A DNA stretch of 64,000 nt from CAWEQO01 sp963811225 (GCA_963811225.1 CAWEQO010000013.1:186001-250000), one strand, 5' to 3'; positions 1 through 8,982 are shown, counted from the first letter of the stretch. Notes: generated by a model not told the origin, from the letters alone. Translations and numbers: made by a program.

Positions 1-128
1 GGGCGCAGGCCCGGCTGGCTCTGGGCGACAACCAGGGCGCCATCGACGACTTGCGCAAGAGCCTCGAGTACCACCCTGGATTTATCCCGAGTGTCGAACT
101 GATGAACCAACTGGGGGTTACACCCTAA
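1..128 (+). CDS. C-terminal tail of a TPR-like protein (partial)
   Basis: An open frame enters from the left edge and ends at TAA 126-128, giving about 41 residues. The tail contains a helix pair of the TPR kind (LALGDNQGAIDDLRKSLEYHP), with the usual Ala/Gly/Tyr/Pro spacing. It ends one base before the sbcD start codon, so the two are probably co-transcribed. Nothing can be said about the missing N-terminal part; any TPR-containing protein is possible. Confidence 0.6.
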   Translation, partial: AQARLALGDNQGAIDDLRKSLEYHPGFIPSVELMNQLGVTP

Positions 129-129
129 T

Positions 130-1410
130 ATGCTCAAGATCCTACACTTCGCCGACGCCCACATCGACATCGCCGCACACGGCCGGCGTGATCCGGTTTC
201 GGGCCTGCCCATGCGCGTGCTCGACTTCCTCAAGGCGCTCGATACCATCGTCGATACCGCCATTGCCGAGAAGGTGAACCTGGTCCTGTTTGCCGGCGAC
301 GCCTACAAAGACCGCACCCCGGTACCCACCTTCCAGCGCGAGTGGGGTAAGCGCATGATGCGCCTGTCGGATGCGGGCGTCCCGACCCTGATGCTTGTCG
401 GTAACCACGATCTGTCGCCGGCGGTCGGGCGCGCCAACGCCCTGCAGGAGTTCGACACCCTGCACGTGCCGCACCTGTACCTGGCCGACCGGCCCGCCTT
501 CTGGAGGCCGGAAGACCTGGAGGGCCTGCCCTTGCAGGTGCTGGCCCTGCCCTGGATCTCACGATCGAGCATGATGGCTACTCTCGAAATGTCCGGCGCC
601 AAGCCTGCCGAGATCTACGCCGAGCTGGAAGTGCGCATGCGCGAGCTGGTGCAGAGCTGGCTGGAAAAGGTCGATCCAAGCCTGCCGGTGATCTTGGCTG
701 CCCACGCCTCGGTTGAAGGCGCCAAGTACGGCGGCGAGCGCAGCATCATGCTCGGCAGTGACCTGGTGCTGTCGGGCTCGCTGGTGCGCGATCCGCGCCT
801 GAACTACGTGGCCCTCGGGCACATCCATAAAGCCCAGAACCTGAACAAAGGTGAGCAGCCGCCGGTCGTCTATCCCGGTTCCATCGAGCGGGTCGACTTT
901 GGCGAAGCCGCCGACGAAAAGTTCTTCGTCATCGCCAACATCGAAAAGGGCGAGCCCACCAGTGTGGATTGGCGCAAGCTGGACGGCCGCCGCTTCATAG
1001 ACCGGTATGTGATCGTGGAGTCGGAAGCTGATTTCCAGCAAAAGCTGATCGAGGCGATTCCGCCGGAGGACGAGATCAGGGAGGCCATCTTCCGCCTGGT
1101 GGTCAGCTATCCGCGCCAATGGGACCCGCTGTTCGACGAAGCCGAGCTGCGCCGCCTGACTGAAACGGCCTTCGAATTCCACCTGGTGCGCCGTCCGCAG
1201 ATGGAGGCCCGTCTGCGCTTACCCTCCGACCAGGCCATCAGCAGCCTGCCGGTGATCGAGCTGCTCGACCTGTACTGGAAAACCGTCAACACCGAACCCG
1301 GTGAGCTGGAAGCCCTGCAGAAACTGGCGAACGAGATCGTCAGCGACGGCAAGCCGGAGGAAGAAGAGCAAGCGCAGCAGTCCGAAGGTGAAGCAGAGCC
1401 CGCAGATTAG
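130..1410 (+). CDS. sbcD: SbcD-like DNA exonuclease subunit (Mre11-type metallophosphoesterase)
   Basis: This is the nuclease subunit of an SbcCD complex, which processes DNA ends and cleaves hairpins with Mn2+ using ATP hydrolysis by SbcC. The 426-residue protein has the phosphoesterase motifs in order: D9-x-H11, GD at 56-57, GNHD at 91-94, H192 and GHIH at 230-233. These supply the dinuclear metal site of the Mre11/SbcD family. The acidic, Gln-rich tail after about residue 400 is probably disordered. The ATG at 130 lies one base after the upstream stop. The partner sbcC is 1.7 kb downstream, separated by a CorC/HlyC gene, which is an unusual arrangement because sbcD and sbcC usually abut. 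Confidence 0.9.
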   Translation: MLKILHFADAHIDIAAHGRRDPVSGLPMRVLDFLKALDTIVDTAIAEKVNLVLFAGDAYKDRTPVPTFQREWGKRMMRLSDAGVPTLMLVGNHDLSPAVGRANALQEFDTLHVPHLYLADRPAFWRPEDLEGLPLQVLALPWISRSSMMATLEMSGAKPAEIYAELEVRMRELVQSWLEKVDPSLPVILAAHASVEGAKYGGERSIMLGSDLVLSGSLVRDPRLNYVALGHIHKAQNLNKGEQPPVVYPGSIERVDFGEAADEKFFVIANIEKGEPTSVDWRKLDGRRFIDRYVIVESEADFQQKLIEAIPPEDEIREAIFRLVVSYPRQWDPLFDEAELRRLTETAFEFHLVRRPQMEARLRLPSDQAISSLPVIELLDLYWKTVNTEPGELEALQKLANEIVSDGKPEEEEQAQQSEGEAEPAD

Positions 1411-1415
1411 GGGAG

Positions 1416-1491
1416 CCCTGGCCCTCACCTCTGCGGACACACGTAGCAGTCCCGGTGGGAGAGGGTATCTCCGCAAAGGTGAGGGCCAGGG
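1416..1491. repeat. Inverted repeat between sbcD and the CorC gene
   Basis: Two 21-nt arms (1416-1436 and 1471-1491) are reverse complements with one mismatch; the core is CCCTGGCCCTCACCT. The loop is about 34 nt. It lies just after the sbcD stop and well before the next start codon, so it could be an intrinsic terminator without a T-run or an mRNA-stabilising hairpin. A shorter inverted repeat around GGTGAGGGCC occurs near 47973-48000. Confidence 0.7.
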
Positions 1492-1537
1492 ACCGGATCC
1501 AAAAACAAAATCAAGGGGAGAAATTTACGAGCATCCT

Positions 1538-2875
1538 ATGCCCGGACCATTCCTAGAAATTCTACTCATTCTGTTCCTGATTATCGCCAACGGCATCTTC
1601 GCCATGTCGGAAGCCGCTATGATCACACTGCGCCAGGCTCGCCTGGAGCAGCGCGCCGAAGACGGCGACCACAGCGCCCAAACCGCGCTGAGCCTCTCGC
1701 GCCATCCCAACCAGTTCCTTGCCACCGTGCAGATCGGCATTACCCTGGTGGGCATCTTCAACGGCGCCCTGGGCGGTGCGGCCCTCAGCCGCTACCTGGC
1801 GCCCTACCTGGCGCTCATTCCCGTGCTGGCTCCGTATGCCAGTGCGCTAGCCCTGGTGCTGGTCGTCCTGGCGATCACCTACGTGTCGCTGGTGATCGGC
1901 GAGCTGATCCCCAAACGCATCGGCCTAAACAATCCTGAAGGCGTCGCCATGGCGGTCGCCCGGCCCATGCGATTCCTCTCGCGCCTGGCGGGACCGGTCG
2001 TTACCCTGTTGAGCAAGTCTACCGAGATCGGTCTGCGCTTGATGGGCGTTAAGAAGTCAAACGAGCCACCCGTCACGGAGGAAGAAGTGCGCATCCTGCT
2101 GGAGAAGGGCACACGCGTGGGCGTCTTCGAGGAGGCCGAACAGAACATCGTCGAAAGCGTCTTTCGACTGGGCGACCGGCGCGTCGACGCCATCATGACT
2201 CCCCGCACCGAGGTGTTCTGGCTAGACCTGGACGACCCACTCGATCAAACCTTTCAAGAAGTGACCGATAGCCCACACGCCCTGTTCCCGGTGGCACAGG
2301 GCGATCTGGATAACGTCATCGGCATCCTGCGCGCCCGCGACCTGTTGGTGGCTCGGCTGGAGAACCAGGTCATCAACCTGCGCGACCTGCTGCTCCAGCC
2401 AATCTTCGTCCCCGAAAGTACGCCCGTTTTTCGCGTCCTTGAGGAGGTGCGCAAATCCGGCCTGACCTTAGCCTTCGTCATCGACGAATATGGCGGCGTC
2501 TTGGGCGTTGTCACATTGATCGACATCCTGACTGCCATTGTCGGTGACATCCCCGAAGCGGGTGAGGATTATGAGCCGCTGGCCTTCAAGCGCCCGGACG
2601 GCACCTGGCTGTTTGACGGGCTGCTGCGCATCGACGAGCTCAAAGAGATCCTCGATTTGGATACGCTGCCAGAGGAAGTGCACCTGGGATATCAGACGCT
2701 GGGTGGAATGATCATGGCCTACACCGGTGAAATACCCGGCGTGGGCAACTCCTTCGACTGGGAGGGCTTCCACTTTGAAGTGGTGGACATGGACGCCATG
2801 CGCGTCGACAAAGTGCTGGTGGTGCCGCCTGCCGAAGGAACTGAGCCGCCTGGCGGCGAAGGCAGCGGGATTTGA
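1538..2875 (+). CDS. Hemolysin/CorC-family membrane protein (DUF21-CBS-CorC_HlyC)
   Basis: The 445-residue product has the CNNM/CorC layout: a DUF21 transmembrane domain (residues 1-190, opening with a hydrophobic segment followed by SEAAMITLRQARLE), a CBS pair with the signature VDAIMTPRTEV (about 215-345) and a C-terminal CorC_HlyC domain. Family members are linked to Mg2+ or Co2+ efflux, although specificity is not readable here. I placed the start at 1538 because the in-frame extension upstream runs through sbcD and the inverted repeat and is low-complexity Arg/Ser-rich. A GGGGAG lies about 17 nt upstream, so initiation may be weak. It sits between sbcD and sbcC and is probably unrelated to DNA repair. 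Confidence 0.85.
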   Translation: MPGPFLEILLILFLIIANGIFAMSEAAMITLRQARLEQRAEDGDHSAQTALSLSRHPNQFLATVQIGITLVGIFNGALGGAALSRYLAPYLALIPVLAPYASALALVLVVLAITYVSLVIGELIPKRIGLNNPEGVAMAVARPMRFLSRLAGPVVTLLSKSTEIGLRLMGVKKSNEPPVTEEEVRILLEKGTRVGVFEEAEQNIVESVFRLGDRRVDAIMTPRTEVFWLDLDDPLDQTFQEVTDSPHALFPVAQGDLDNVIGILRARDLLVARLENQVINLRDLLLQPIFVPESTPVFRVLEEVRKSGLTLAFVIDEYGGVLGVVTLIDILTAIVGDIPEAGEDYEPLAFKRPDGTWLFDGLLRIDELKEILDLDTLPEEVHLGYQTLGGMIMAYTGEIPGVGNSFDWEGFHFEVVDMDAMRVDKVLVVPPAEGTEPPGGEGSGI

Positions 2876-2902
2876 ACCAGGTCCCTGGTTTTTTTGCAAG
2901 CG

Positions 2903-2948
2903 GAGCCCTTCCTCCGTCCCATGCTCCATATAGGACGGAGGGGCCTTT
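2903..2948 (+). terminator. Hairpin terminator after the CorC gene
   Basis: CCTCCGTCC at 2911-2919 pairs with GGACGGAGG at 2933-2941 and is followed by CCTTTTA. It lies about 35 nt downstream of the stop codon and separates the CorC gene from sbcC. Confidence 0.65.
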
Positions 2949-3024
2949 TACAGAGGGATCTTTTTTAGATGCGATTGCGCTAACATCCGTCCTTTTACAA
3001 AGCCGGAGGGGGGTCTGGCTGCGG

Positions 3025-3030
3025 TATAAT
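3025..3030 (+). promoter_or_regulatory. Probable -10 box upstream of sbcC
   Basis: A perfect TATAAT lies 47 nt before the sbcC start codon. No convincing -35 hexamer is seen at 16-18 bp spacing (TTTACA at 2994 is too far), so an activator or a weak -35 is implied. With the upstream terminator, sbcC probably starts its own transcript. Confidence 0.45.
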
Positions 3031-3076
3031 ATATCTCTGACTTTTTACCGACCGACTAACCTTAGAACTGGCCCTC

Positions 3077-4087
3077 ATGATTCCAAAATACTTACGCATC
3101 TCCGGGTTCCTCTCTTACCAGGAGCCCATTGAACTCGATTTCACCGGTTTCGACCTGGCTTGCATCTCCGGGCACAACGGCGCCGGCAAGTCCTCCTTGC
3201 TGGACGCCATGACCTGGGCGCTCTTCGGTCAGGCTCGCCGCCGCGACAACTCCGTCATCAACTCTCATGCCAACGCCGCCGAGGTGGTCTTCGACTTCTG
3301 GTACGAAAAGCACCTCTACCGCGTCCAACGCAGCAAGGCGCCAAGCAAGAGCACCATCCTCGAGTTTTACCTGCACGACAACGAGCGCTGGCGGCCCCTG
3401 ACCGAGCACACCATGCGCGAGACCGAATCCCGCATCGAGCAGACCCTGCGCATGGACTACGAGACCTTCATCAACGCCTCCTTCTTCTTGCAAGGCAAGG
3501 CCGATCAGTTTGCCATGCAGCGACCCGGTGACCGCAAGCGCATCCTCAGCAGCATCCTGGGCCTGGAGATGTGGGAGACCTATCGGGAGCGCGCTTACAA
3601 CCGCCGCCGCCGGCTGGAGCTGGAGCTGGCTGCCACCGACCGTCTACTGTTTGAGATCAATGCCGAGCTGGATGAGGAAGGCGCTCGCAAGGCTCGCCTG
3701 GCCGAACTGAAGCAGAACCTGAAACAACTGGAAGCGCTGCGCAAGGAAAAGAGCAAGAACCTCGAACATTTACGCCGCCTGAAAAGCTCACTCGATGAGC
3801 AGCGCCGCCTGGTAGAGATGCTCAAAGGCCAGCTGCGCTCGGCCCGCGAACGTCTCGATCAGCGCTGTCGTCATTTGGAAAACCGGCTGCAAGAGCGCCA
3901 ACAAGCTCAGGAGCGTATGGCTTCCGGCGAAAAGGTCGAAGCCGCTTACCGCGGCTGGCAGGAGGCCCGCAAGGAGCTCGAACGCTGGGAAGCGGTGGCC
4001 GTGAACTTCCGCCAATACGAATCCCGAGCGCGCCGCGCCACTCATGGCGATCGAGAGCGAGCGCTCGCGGCTGGAGCAGTCCCGTAA
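3077..4087 (+). CDS. sbcC: SbcC ATPase, N-terminal fragment (frame-broken, part 1 of 3)
   Basis: SbcC is the SMC-like ATPase partner of SbcD. This fragment carries the N-terminal ABC half: Walker A GHNGAGKSS (about residues 33-41), a Q-loop region (FLQGKADQFAMQRPGDRKRIL) and the start of the long coiled coil. Meaningful homology ends near 4020-4040, after which the frame reads into an unrelated tail. The coiled coil resumes in the +1 frame at 4044. A stop in that frame at 4002-4004 confines the break to 4005-4087. Within it lies GAATC (4019-4023), and removing one C after it gives a smooth ESERAAPLMAIESE reading. It is either a pseudogene or a consensus error, and I favour the latter. Confidence 0.85.
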   Translation: MIPKYLRISGFLSYQEPIELDFTGFDLACISGHNGAGKSSLLDAMTWALFGQARRRDNSVINSHANAAEVVFDFWYEKHLYRVQRSKAPSKSTILEFYLHDNERWRPLTEHTMRETESRIEQTLRMDYETFINASFFLQGKADQFAMQRPGDRKRILSSILGLEMWETYRERAYNRRRRLELELAATDRLLFEINAELDEEGARKARLAELKQNLKQLEALRKEKSKNLEHLRRLKSSLDEQRRLVEMLKGQLRSARERLDQRCRHLENRLQERQQAQERMASGEKVEAAYRGWQEARKELERWEAVAVNFRQYESRARRATHGDRERALAAGAVP

Positions 4088-5072
4088 GAACCTGCGCCAG
4101 CAGCAAACCCAGATGAACGCGCTTGAAAACTCCCTGCCCGATCTGATCGCCGAACTGGCGATCGCTTCCAACAAGGTGGGCTCGACCCTCAAGCAGCTCG
4201 ACCTGCGCGCCGGCCTGGATTCCGAGCTGTACCGGCTGCAGGGAGCGCAGACTGAGGCCCTGGCCGAGAACAAGCGCCTGAAATCCGAGATGGCCGAGTT
4301 GAAAGAGCGCATCCAGCGCCTGAAAGCGGCCAGCGGCGTCGACTGCCCGCTGTGCGGCCAACCCCTTAGCCCAGAAGACCGACAAAAGCTGATCGAGAGC
4401 CTGGAGCTGCAGGGCCGCGACCTCGGCGACCGCTACCGCGCCAATCAAGAGACGGTTCGCCAAGGCGACGACCGCCAGAAGACCATCCAGCGCGAGATCA
4501 AGAACCTGCAGCTGGTGGAGATCGACCTGCGCCAGCAGCAGCGTGCCCTCGACCAGATCCAGCACCGCAAAGGGCAGATCGAAGAGACCCTCGATTTATG
4601 GAACGCTAACGGCGGTAAAGAGCTGGCGAAGCTCCAGCAGAAGCTCGAAACCGAAGACTATGCACAAGAAGCGCGTGCCGGGCTGTCTAAGATCGATATG
4701 GCCCTGGCAGAGCTGGGCTACGACGCTGCCGAGCACGACCGCACCCGCAAGGCCGAGCTGGAGGGCCGCACCACCGAGGAGCAGCTGCGCCAGTTGGAAG
4801 TGGCTCGCGCCGCCCTGACGCCGTTGGAGCGCGAGATCGAAGACCTCCAGAAACAAACCGAGGCCGACGAGACCGAGACCAACGCCTTGCAGAGAATCCT
4901 TCGAATTGGCCATGAAGAAGTACGAGGAAGACACCACCAACCTGCCGGACGTCGACCAGACCGAGCAAGAGTTGTTCGACCTGCAAGAGCAGGAGAACCG
5001 GGTGCGCATGCAGGTTGGCGGCGCCACGCAAGCGGTCGAAGTGCTGAATTCGCTGCGGGTGCGTCAGTCTGA
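4044..5072 (+). CDS. sbcC: SbcC coiled coil and zinc hook (frame-broken, part 2 of 3)
   Basis: This middle piece continues the SbcC coiled coil and contains the zinc hook CPLCGQPL (about 4342-4365), the CxxC motif through which two SbcC/Rad50 arms dimerise. Gln/Glu/Arg-rich heptads flank the hook on both sides, as expected. Recognisable homology ends near 4890 (the ETETNALQ segment). The C-terminal half of the coil and the ATPase follow in the next frame. The break coincides with GAATC at 4894-4898. The start given is the first ATG in this frame and is not a real initiation site if the gene is intact. Confidence 0.8.
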   Translation: MAIESERSRLEQSRKNLRQQQTQMNALENSLPDLIAELAIASNKVGSTLKQLDLRAGLDSELYRLQGAQTEALAENKRLKSEMAELKERIQRLKAASGVDCPLCGQPLSPEDRQKLIESLELQGRDLGDRYRANQETVRQGDDRQKTIQREIKNLQLVEIDLRQQQRALDQIQHRKGQIEETLDLWNANGGKELAKLQQKLETEDYAQEARAGLSKIDMALAELGYDAAEHDRTRKAELEGRTTEEQLRQLEVARAALTPLEREIEDLQKQTEADETETNALQRILRIGHEEVRGRHHQPAGRRPDRARVVRPARAGEPGAHAGWRRHASGRSAEFAAGASV

Positions 5073-5637
5073 GAAATCCGAGCAGCGCGCCGATCTGGCC
5101 GCTCAGATCGCTCGCTTGCGCACGCTCGAGCGCGCTTTCAGCAAAGATGGCGTCCCGGCGCTGCTGATCGAACAGGCTCTGCCCGAGATCGAAGGCCAGG
5201 CCAACGACATCCTCGACCGGCTGACCAACGGCAACATGTCGGTGCGCTTCGCCACACAGAAGGAGTACAAGGATAAATCTCGCGACGACAAGCGTGAGAC
5301 CCTCGACATCCTCATCAGCGACTCGGCCGGCTGGCGTGAGTACGAGATGTTCTCGGGCGGCGAAGCCTTCCGGGTCAATTTCGCCATCCGCCTGGCGCTG
5401 TCGCGCGTCTTGTCTCAGCGTGCCGGCGCTCGCTTGCAGTCCCTGGTGATCGACGAGGGCTTTGGCAGCCAGGATGCCGAAGGCCGCCAGCGCCTGCTGG
5501 AGGCCATCAACCTGGTCCGTCCCGATTTCGCCAAGATCCTGGTCATCACTCACTTAGAGGAGCTGAAAGACGCCTTCCCTGCCCGCATCGAGGTGGAGAA
5601 GACCGAAACCGGCTCGCGGCTGCGGATGGTGGCATGA
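4906..5637 (+). CDS. sbcC: SbcC C-terminal ATPase half (frame-broken, part 3 of 3)
   Basis: This piece supplies the returning coiled coil and the C-terminal ABC half: signature motif FSGGEAFRVNFAIRLALS, Walker B LVIDEGFGSQD and the H-loop region VITHLEEL. Together with the two upstream pieces it would make a full-length SbcC of about 850 residues, with every catalytic motif intact. Preservation of all motifs argues against long-standing pseudogenisation. The stop codon overlaps the next gene's ATG (ATGA at 5634-5637), which indicates translational coupling. Confidence 0.85.
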   Translation: MAMKKYEEDTTNLPDVDQTEQELFDLQEQENRVRMQVGGATQAVEVLNSLRVRQSEKSEQRADLAAQIARLRTLERAFSKDGVPALLIEQALPEIEGQANDILDRLTNGNMSVRFATQKEYKDKSRDDKRETLDILISDSAGWREYEMFSGGEAFRVNFAIRLALSRVLSQRAGARLQSLVIDEGFGSQDAEGRQRLLEAINLVRPDFAKILVITHLEELKDAFPARIEVEKTETGSRLRMVA

Positions 5638-6758
5638 GCCTTATTCCCGCTCGGCTGGGGTTGGTGCAGCGCGTCGTCACCGTCTACCGGGCGCCCTTCT
5701 TCGACGCCCTGGCAGCCGCCAGCCGGGATGGGTTGGGGATCTTTGCCGGGCAGGCCCGCCCGCAAGAAGCCATCGAGCCGGGGATGCCCCGCCTGGCCCA
5801 ACTGACCCTCGCTAACAACGCCCACCTGTTCGGCGGGCGGTTCTATCTGTGTCTGCAGCCTGGGTTAACCCGCTGGCTGGGCTCCTGGCAGCCGGACGCG
5901 CTGATCGTCGAGGCCAATCCGCGCTACCTCTCCACCCCCTCGGCGGTGCGTTGGATGCATGCCCATCGTCGCCCGGTCATCGGTTGGGGTTTAGGCGCGC
6001 CCGCCGCTTCCAGCCCCGCCGCCGCCTTGCGGAAAAGCTTCCTCAGCCGCTTCGACGCGCTGATCACCTACAGCCGGCAAGGAGCGGAAGAATATCAGGC
6101 TGCCGGCTTCCCCAGTGAGCGGATCTTCGTGGCCCCCAACGCCGCCAGCCCGCGCCCGAAGCACCCACTGCCATCTCACCCAGATACGTTCCCACCGGAA
6201 GGCCCAATCGTGTTGTTCGTCGGGCGGCTGCAGGCCCGCAAGCGCGTCGACTACCTGCTGCGAGCCTGCGCCAGTCTGCCACAGGAATCCCGCCCACGCT
6301 TGTGGATCGTCGGCGACGGCCCCGAGCGCGCCGACCTGGAGGCGTTGGCCGCCCAGGTCTACCCCGCAGCGCGCTTCTTCGGCGCGGTCTACGGCCCCGA
6401 TCTGGACGATCTGTTCCGCTCTGCCGACCTGTTCGTGCTGCCCGGCACCGGTGGTCTGGCCGTTCAGCAAGCCATGTCGTTCGGCCTGCCCGTCATGGTT
6501 GCCGAAGCCGATGGCACCCAGACCGACCTGGTGCGGCCTGAGAACGGCTTCCGCCTGCCTCCCGGCGACCTGGATGCATTGTCTGCTTCGTTATCGCAGG
6601 CCCTCCGCGATCCGGCTCGCCTGCGCCGGATGGGCGCCGCCTCGTACCGGATCGTGGCCGAGGAAATCAACCTGGAGGCCATGGTGAAGGTGTTCGCCCG
6701 GGCGGTCAACTGCGTGCTGCCCGCACCAGGGAGGGGTGATTCATGCACATCCTCCTGA
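5634..6758 (+). CDS. Glycosyltransferase family 4
   Basis: This 374-residue protein is a GT-B fold, retaining glycosyltransferase. Its C-terminal half contains the nucleotide-sugar site: LFVGRLQARKRVDYLLRA, WIVGDGPER and the GT4 E-x7-E-like region LPGTGGLAVQQAMSFGLPVMVAE. The usual first acidic residue is not obvious (PGTGGLA), so the motif is slightly atypical. It overlaps the sbcC stop by four bases and the following glycosyltransferase by 16. The donor and acceptor cannot be read; cell-surface polysaccharide or glycolipid synthesis is likely. Confidence 0.85.
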   Translation: MSLIPARLGLVQRVVTVYRAPFFDALAAASRDGLGIFAGQARPQEAIEPGMPRLAQLTLANNAHLFGGRFYLCLQPGLTRWLGSWQPDALIVEANPRYLSTPSAVRWMHAHRRPVIGWGLGAPAASSPAAALRKSFLSRFDALITYSRQGAEEYQAAGFPSERIFVAPNAASPRPKHPLPSHPDTFPPEGPIVLFVGRLQARKRVDYLLRACASLPQESRPRLWIVGDGPERADLEALAAQVYPAARFFGAVYGPDLDDLFRSADLFVLPGTGGLAVQQAMSFGLPVMVAEADGTQTDLVRPENGFRLPPGDLDALSASLSQALRDPARLRRMGAASYRIVAEEINLEAMVKVFARAVNCVLPAPGRGDSCTSS

Positions 6759-7954
6759 TCGCCGATGGGCGCAGCCCCAACACTTACCGCTGGCTCCAGG
6801 GTATCTTGTCCCTGCCGCACCGGGTCACGCTGGTCTCCACCTATCCTTGCCAGCCGCTGCCCGGTATCGAAGCCACCTATATTCTACCGGTGGCCTTCGC
6901 TAACCGGGCAGGCAGCCAACTGCGCACCGCCCCAGCCCTTCCTGCTGAAAACGGCAGTCCTTCTGCCTTGAAAACCCGGCTGCACGCCCTGGCGCTCAAT
7001 GGGCGCTACCTGCTCGGGCCGCTGACACTGGCCGGTTATGGACGCCGGCTGCACCGGTTGGTCGAGCAAATTCAGCCCGACCTGATCCACGCCCTGCGCA
7101 TCCCCTTCGAGGGTATGCTGGCCGTGGCTGCCGATGCGCCCGTCCCGCTGGCGGTCACCATTTGGGGGAACGACCTGACCCTGCACGCCAACCGCAATGC
7201 CGCCATGCAGCGCTGGACTCGCCGCGTCCTGCGCCGCGCCAATGGCCTGCTGGCCGACGCCCATCGCGACATCCGCTTAGGCTGGCAGTGGGGCTTCCCG
7301 CGCACCCGTCCAAGCATGGTGCTGCCCGGCGGCGGCGGTATCGACCTGGGCGCCATGCGCCGCCTGCTGAGCGAAACGCCCTGTCCACCTGGGCTGGACA
7401 TCCCTGCGGGAGCGCCCCTGGTACTCAACCCGCGCGGCTTCCGCCCCGGCAGCGTCCGCAATGACGTTTTCTTCGCGGCTATCCCGCAGGTGCTGGAGCG
7501 TCGCCCAGACGCCGTGTTCGCCTGTGCGGGCATGGCCGGGCAAGCCGAAGCGATTGAGGCGCTCCAAAGCCTGGGTGTGACGAAGCAGGTGCGCCTGCTG
7601 CCCTACCTGCCTCAAGCCCAACTCTGGCGCTTATTCCAGCAAGCCCAGGTCAGCGTGACCATCAGCCAACATGACGGCACCCCCAACTCGCTGCTGGAAG
7701 CCATGTCGCTGGGGTGCTTCCCCATTGCCGGGGACATCGAATCCCTGCGTGAATGGATCACCCCGGGCGTCAACGGCCTGCTCGTCGAGCCGACCAAGCC
7801 CGAAGCCCTGGCGGCCGCCATTCTCACTGCCCTGGATACCCCCGGCCTGCGCGCCTCAGCCGCCGAGGCCAACCTGGAAGTGATCCGCCAGCGGGCTAGC
7901 TCCAGCCTGGTCCAATCACAGATGGAGGTTTTTTACCAACAGGTACTTGGGTAA
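6743..7954 (+). CDS. Glycosyltransferase family 4 (second of pair)
   Basis: This 403-residue GT-B glycosyltransferase begins MHILLIADGRSPNTYRWLQG, typical of the N-terminal acceptor domain. The donor half carries the pattern ISQHDGTPNSLLEAMSLGCFPIAGDIESLREWI, in which E of LLEAM is the conserved acidic residue of GT4. A GGGAGGGG ribosome-binding site precedes the ATG inside the upstream gene. The overlap with the preceding glycosyltransferase suggests the two enzymes act in one glycan pathway. Confidence 0.87.
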   Translation: MHILLIADGRSPNTYRWLQGILSLPHRVTLVSTYPCQPLPGIEATYILPVAFANRAGSQLRTAPALPAENGSPSALKTRLHALALNGRYLLGPLTLAGYGRRLHRLVEQIQPDLIHALRIPFEGMLAVAADAPVPLAVTIWGNDLTLHANRNAAMQRWTRRVLRRANGLLADAHRDIRLGWQWGFPRTRPSMVLPGGGGIDLGAMRRLLSETPCPPGLDIPAGAPLVLNPRGFRPGSVRNDVFFAAIPQVLERRPDAVFACAGMAGQAEAIEALQSLGVTKQVRLLPYLPQAQLWRLFQQAQVSVTISQHDGTPNSLLEAMSLGCFPIAGDIESLREWITPGVNGLLVEPTKPEALAAAILTALDTPGLRASAAEANLEVIRQRASSSLVQSQMEVFYQQVLG

Positions 7955-7961
7955 AGCGCGC

Positions 7962-8043
7962 AGCGCGAAGTCGCAGAGACAGCAGAGGCGCAGAGATTTT
8001 ACATAAAATCTCTGCGCCTCTGCTGTCTCTGCGACTTCGCGCT
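7962..8043. terminator. Perfect 40-bp inverted repeat between convergent genes
   Basis: Arms 7962-8001 and 8004-8043 are perfect reverse complements with a 2-nt loop. The sequence is rich in GCAGAGAC/GTCTCTGC steps. It starts seven bases after one stop codon and ends six bases before the stop of the convergent gene, so it probably acts as a bidirectional terminator. The hairpin tip has A/T runs but no classical trailing T-tract. Confidence 0.8.
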
Positions 8044-8049
8044 AAGCTC

Positions 8050-8982
8050 TTACCACCAAATGCGGAACCAGGTGCGAGCCTGAGCAGATGAGCTGCCATA
8101 GGTTACGCTGGCTTCCACCCGCACCACTTCCTTTTCCGGCATGCCGCTCACCTCGAACGACAGCTCGCTAAAGCCATTCTTGTTGGTCGATGGAGCGCGC
8201 ACATCGTACTGGCTGCCGTCCGGGAAATATACCGAGACGCTCACCATCGCCCCTTCTACCGGCTTGAATGCCTGGTCCTGCACGATCACATACAGCGACT
8301 GGGTGCTATCGTTCGCCATCAGCGCCTGCTCGACAAAGGCATTCGCTTGAAGCTGGACCATCGGCAGCGGCGAGTTGAAGCCCTCGTACGCCGAGGTATC
8401 CAGGCTGCCCAACTGATCGTACTCGATCTGTCCAAGCGGGGTCAGCCCGACGGTTTCTCCATCCCGGGCGTCGGGGCGCCACTCGAAGCGCGCCTTCTGG
8501 TAATACTGCACGTAGCGCCCGTCACGGATCTCGACATCGGAAATGGGGCTGCCGAAATACCTGGCGCCCTCATATTTATCGTAGAAGCGGATAAATGAGT
8601 AGCAGGCGCTGTAACCCGTGTCGGGGAACAGGCGGCAAGCCGGGCTGTTGGTGTTAAGCTCTGCCACCGGCGCGCCGGGTTCATATTGCATTTCGCCCAG
8701 CGCCGCCGGCTGCACAGTGCCATCGCTATCCAGGTCGAAGCGCGCCCGCTGGAAATACTGCACCGTCTGGCCGTATTTTCCGGGCATCTCTTCCGAAATG
8801 GGATAACCGAACAGCAGCAGCGAATCGGGCGTGCTGTGATAGAAACTCAAAAAGGCGCCTCTTACGAAGTGCCCGGTTTCCGGGAAATATTCTTCTTTGT
8901 CTTGAGCGGAAACAACGCCAGGTATACTGGCGATGATGATGAAAGCAAGTAAGACTGCGATGAAACGAGAAATGCCCCTCAT
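8050..8982 (-). CDS. Secreted protein with two ~75-residue repeats and an Ig-like tail
   Basis: I chose the ATG at 8982 because it begins a clear Sec signal peptide (MRGISRFIAVLLAFIIIASI, cleavage near VSA-QD). The mature 310-residue precursor has two related modules. The first starts FPETGHFVRGAFLSFY and ends GEMQYE; the second starts FPDTGYSACYSFIRFY and ends GQIEYD. Each contains FG(Y/S)PIS and (V)QY(F/Y)Q(R/K)ARF. A C-terminal segment with VEGAMVSVSVYFPDG resembles a bacterial Ig-like or carboxypeptidase-regulatory fold. The modules recur in secreted Chloroflexota proteins to my knowledge, often beside hydrolases. The function is unknown; cell-surface attachment is a guess. Confidence 0.75.
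   Translation of the reverse strand: MRGISRFIAVLLAFIIIASIPGVVSAQDKEEYFPETGHFVRGAFLSFYHSTPDSLLLFGYPISEEMPGKYGQTVQYFQRARFDLDSDGTVQPAALGEMQYEPGAPVAELNTNSPACRLFPDTGYSACYSFIRFYDKYEGARYFGSPISDVEIRDGRYVQYYQKARFEWRPDARDGETVGLTPLGQIEYDQLGSLDTSAYEGFNSPLPMVQLQANAFVEQALMANDSTQSLYVIVQDQAFKPVEGAMVSVSVYFPDGSQYDVRAPSTNKNGFSELSFEVSGMPEKEVVRVEASVTYGSSSAQARTWFRIWW

Noticed and set aside
4005..4910. Programmed ribosomal frameshifting in sbcC
   Set aside because: Neither break has a slippery heptamer with a following structure, two shifts in one gene would be needed, and similar breaks occur in unrelated genes at GANTC sites.
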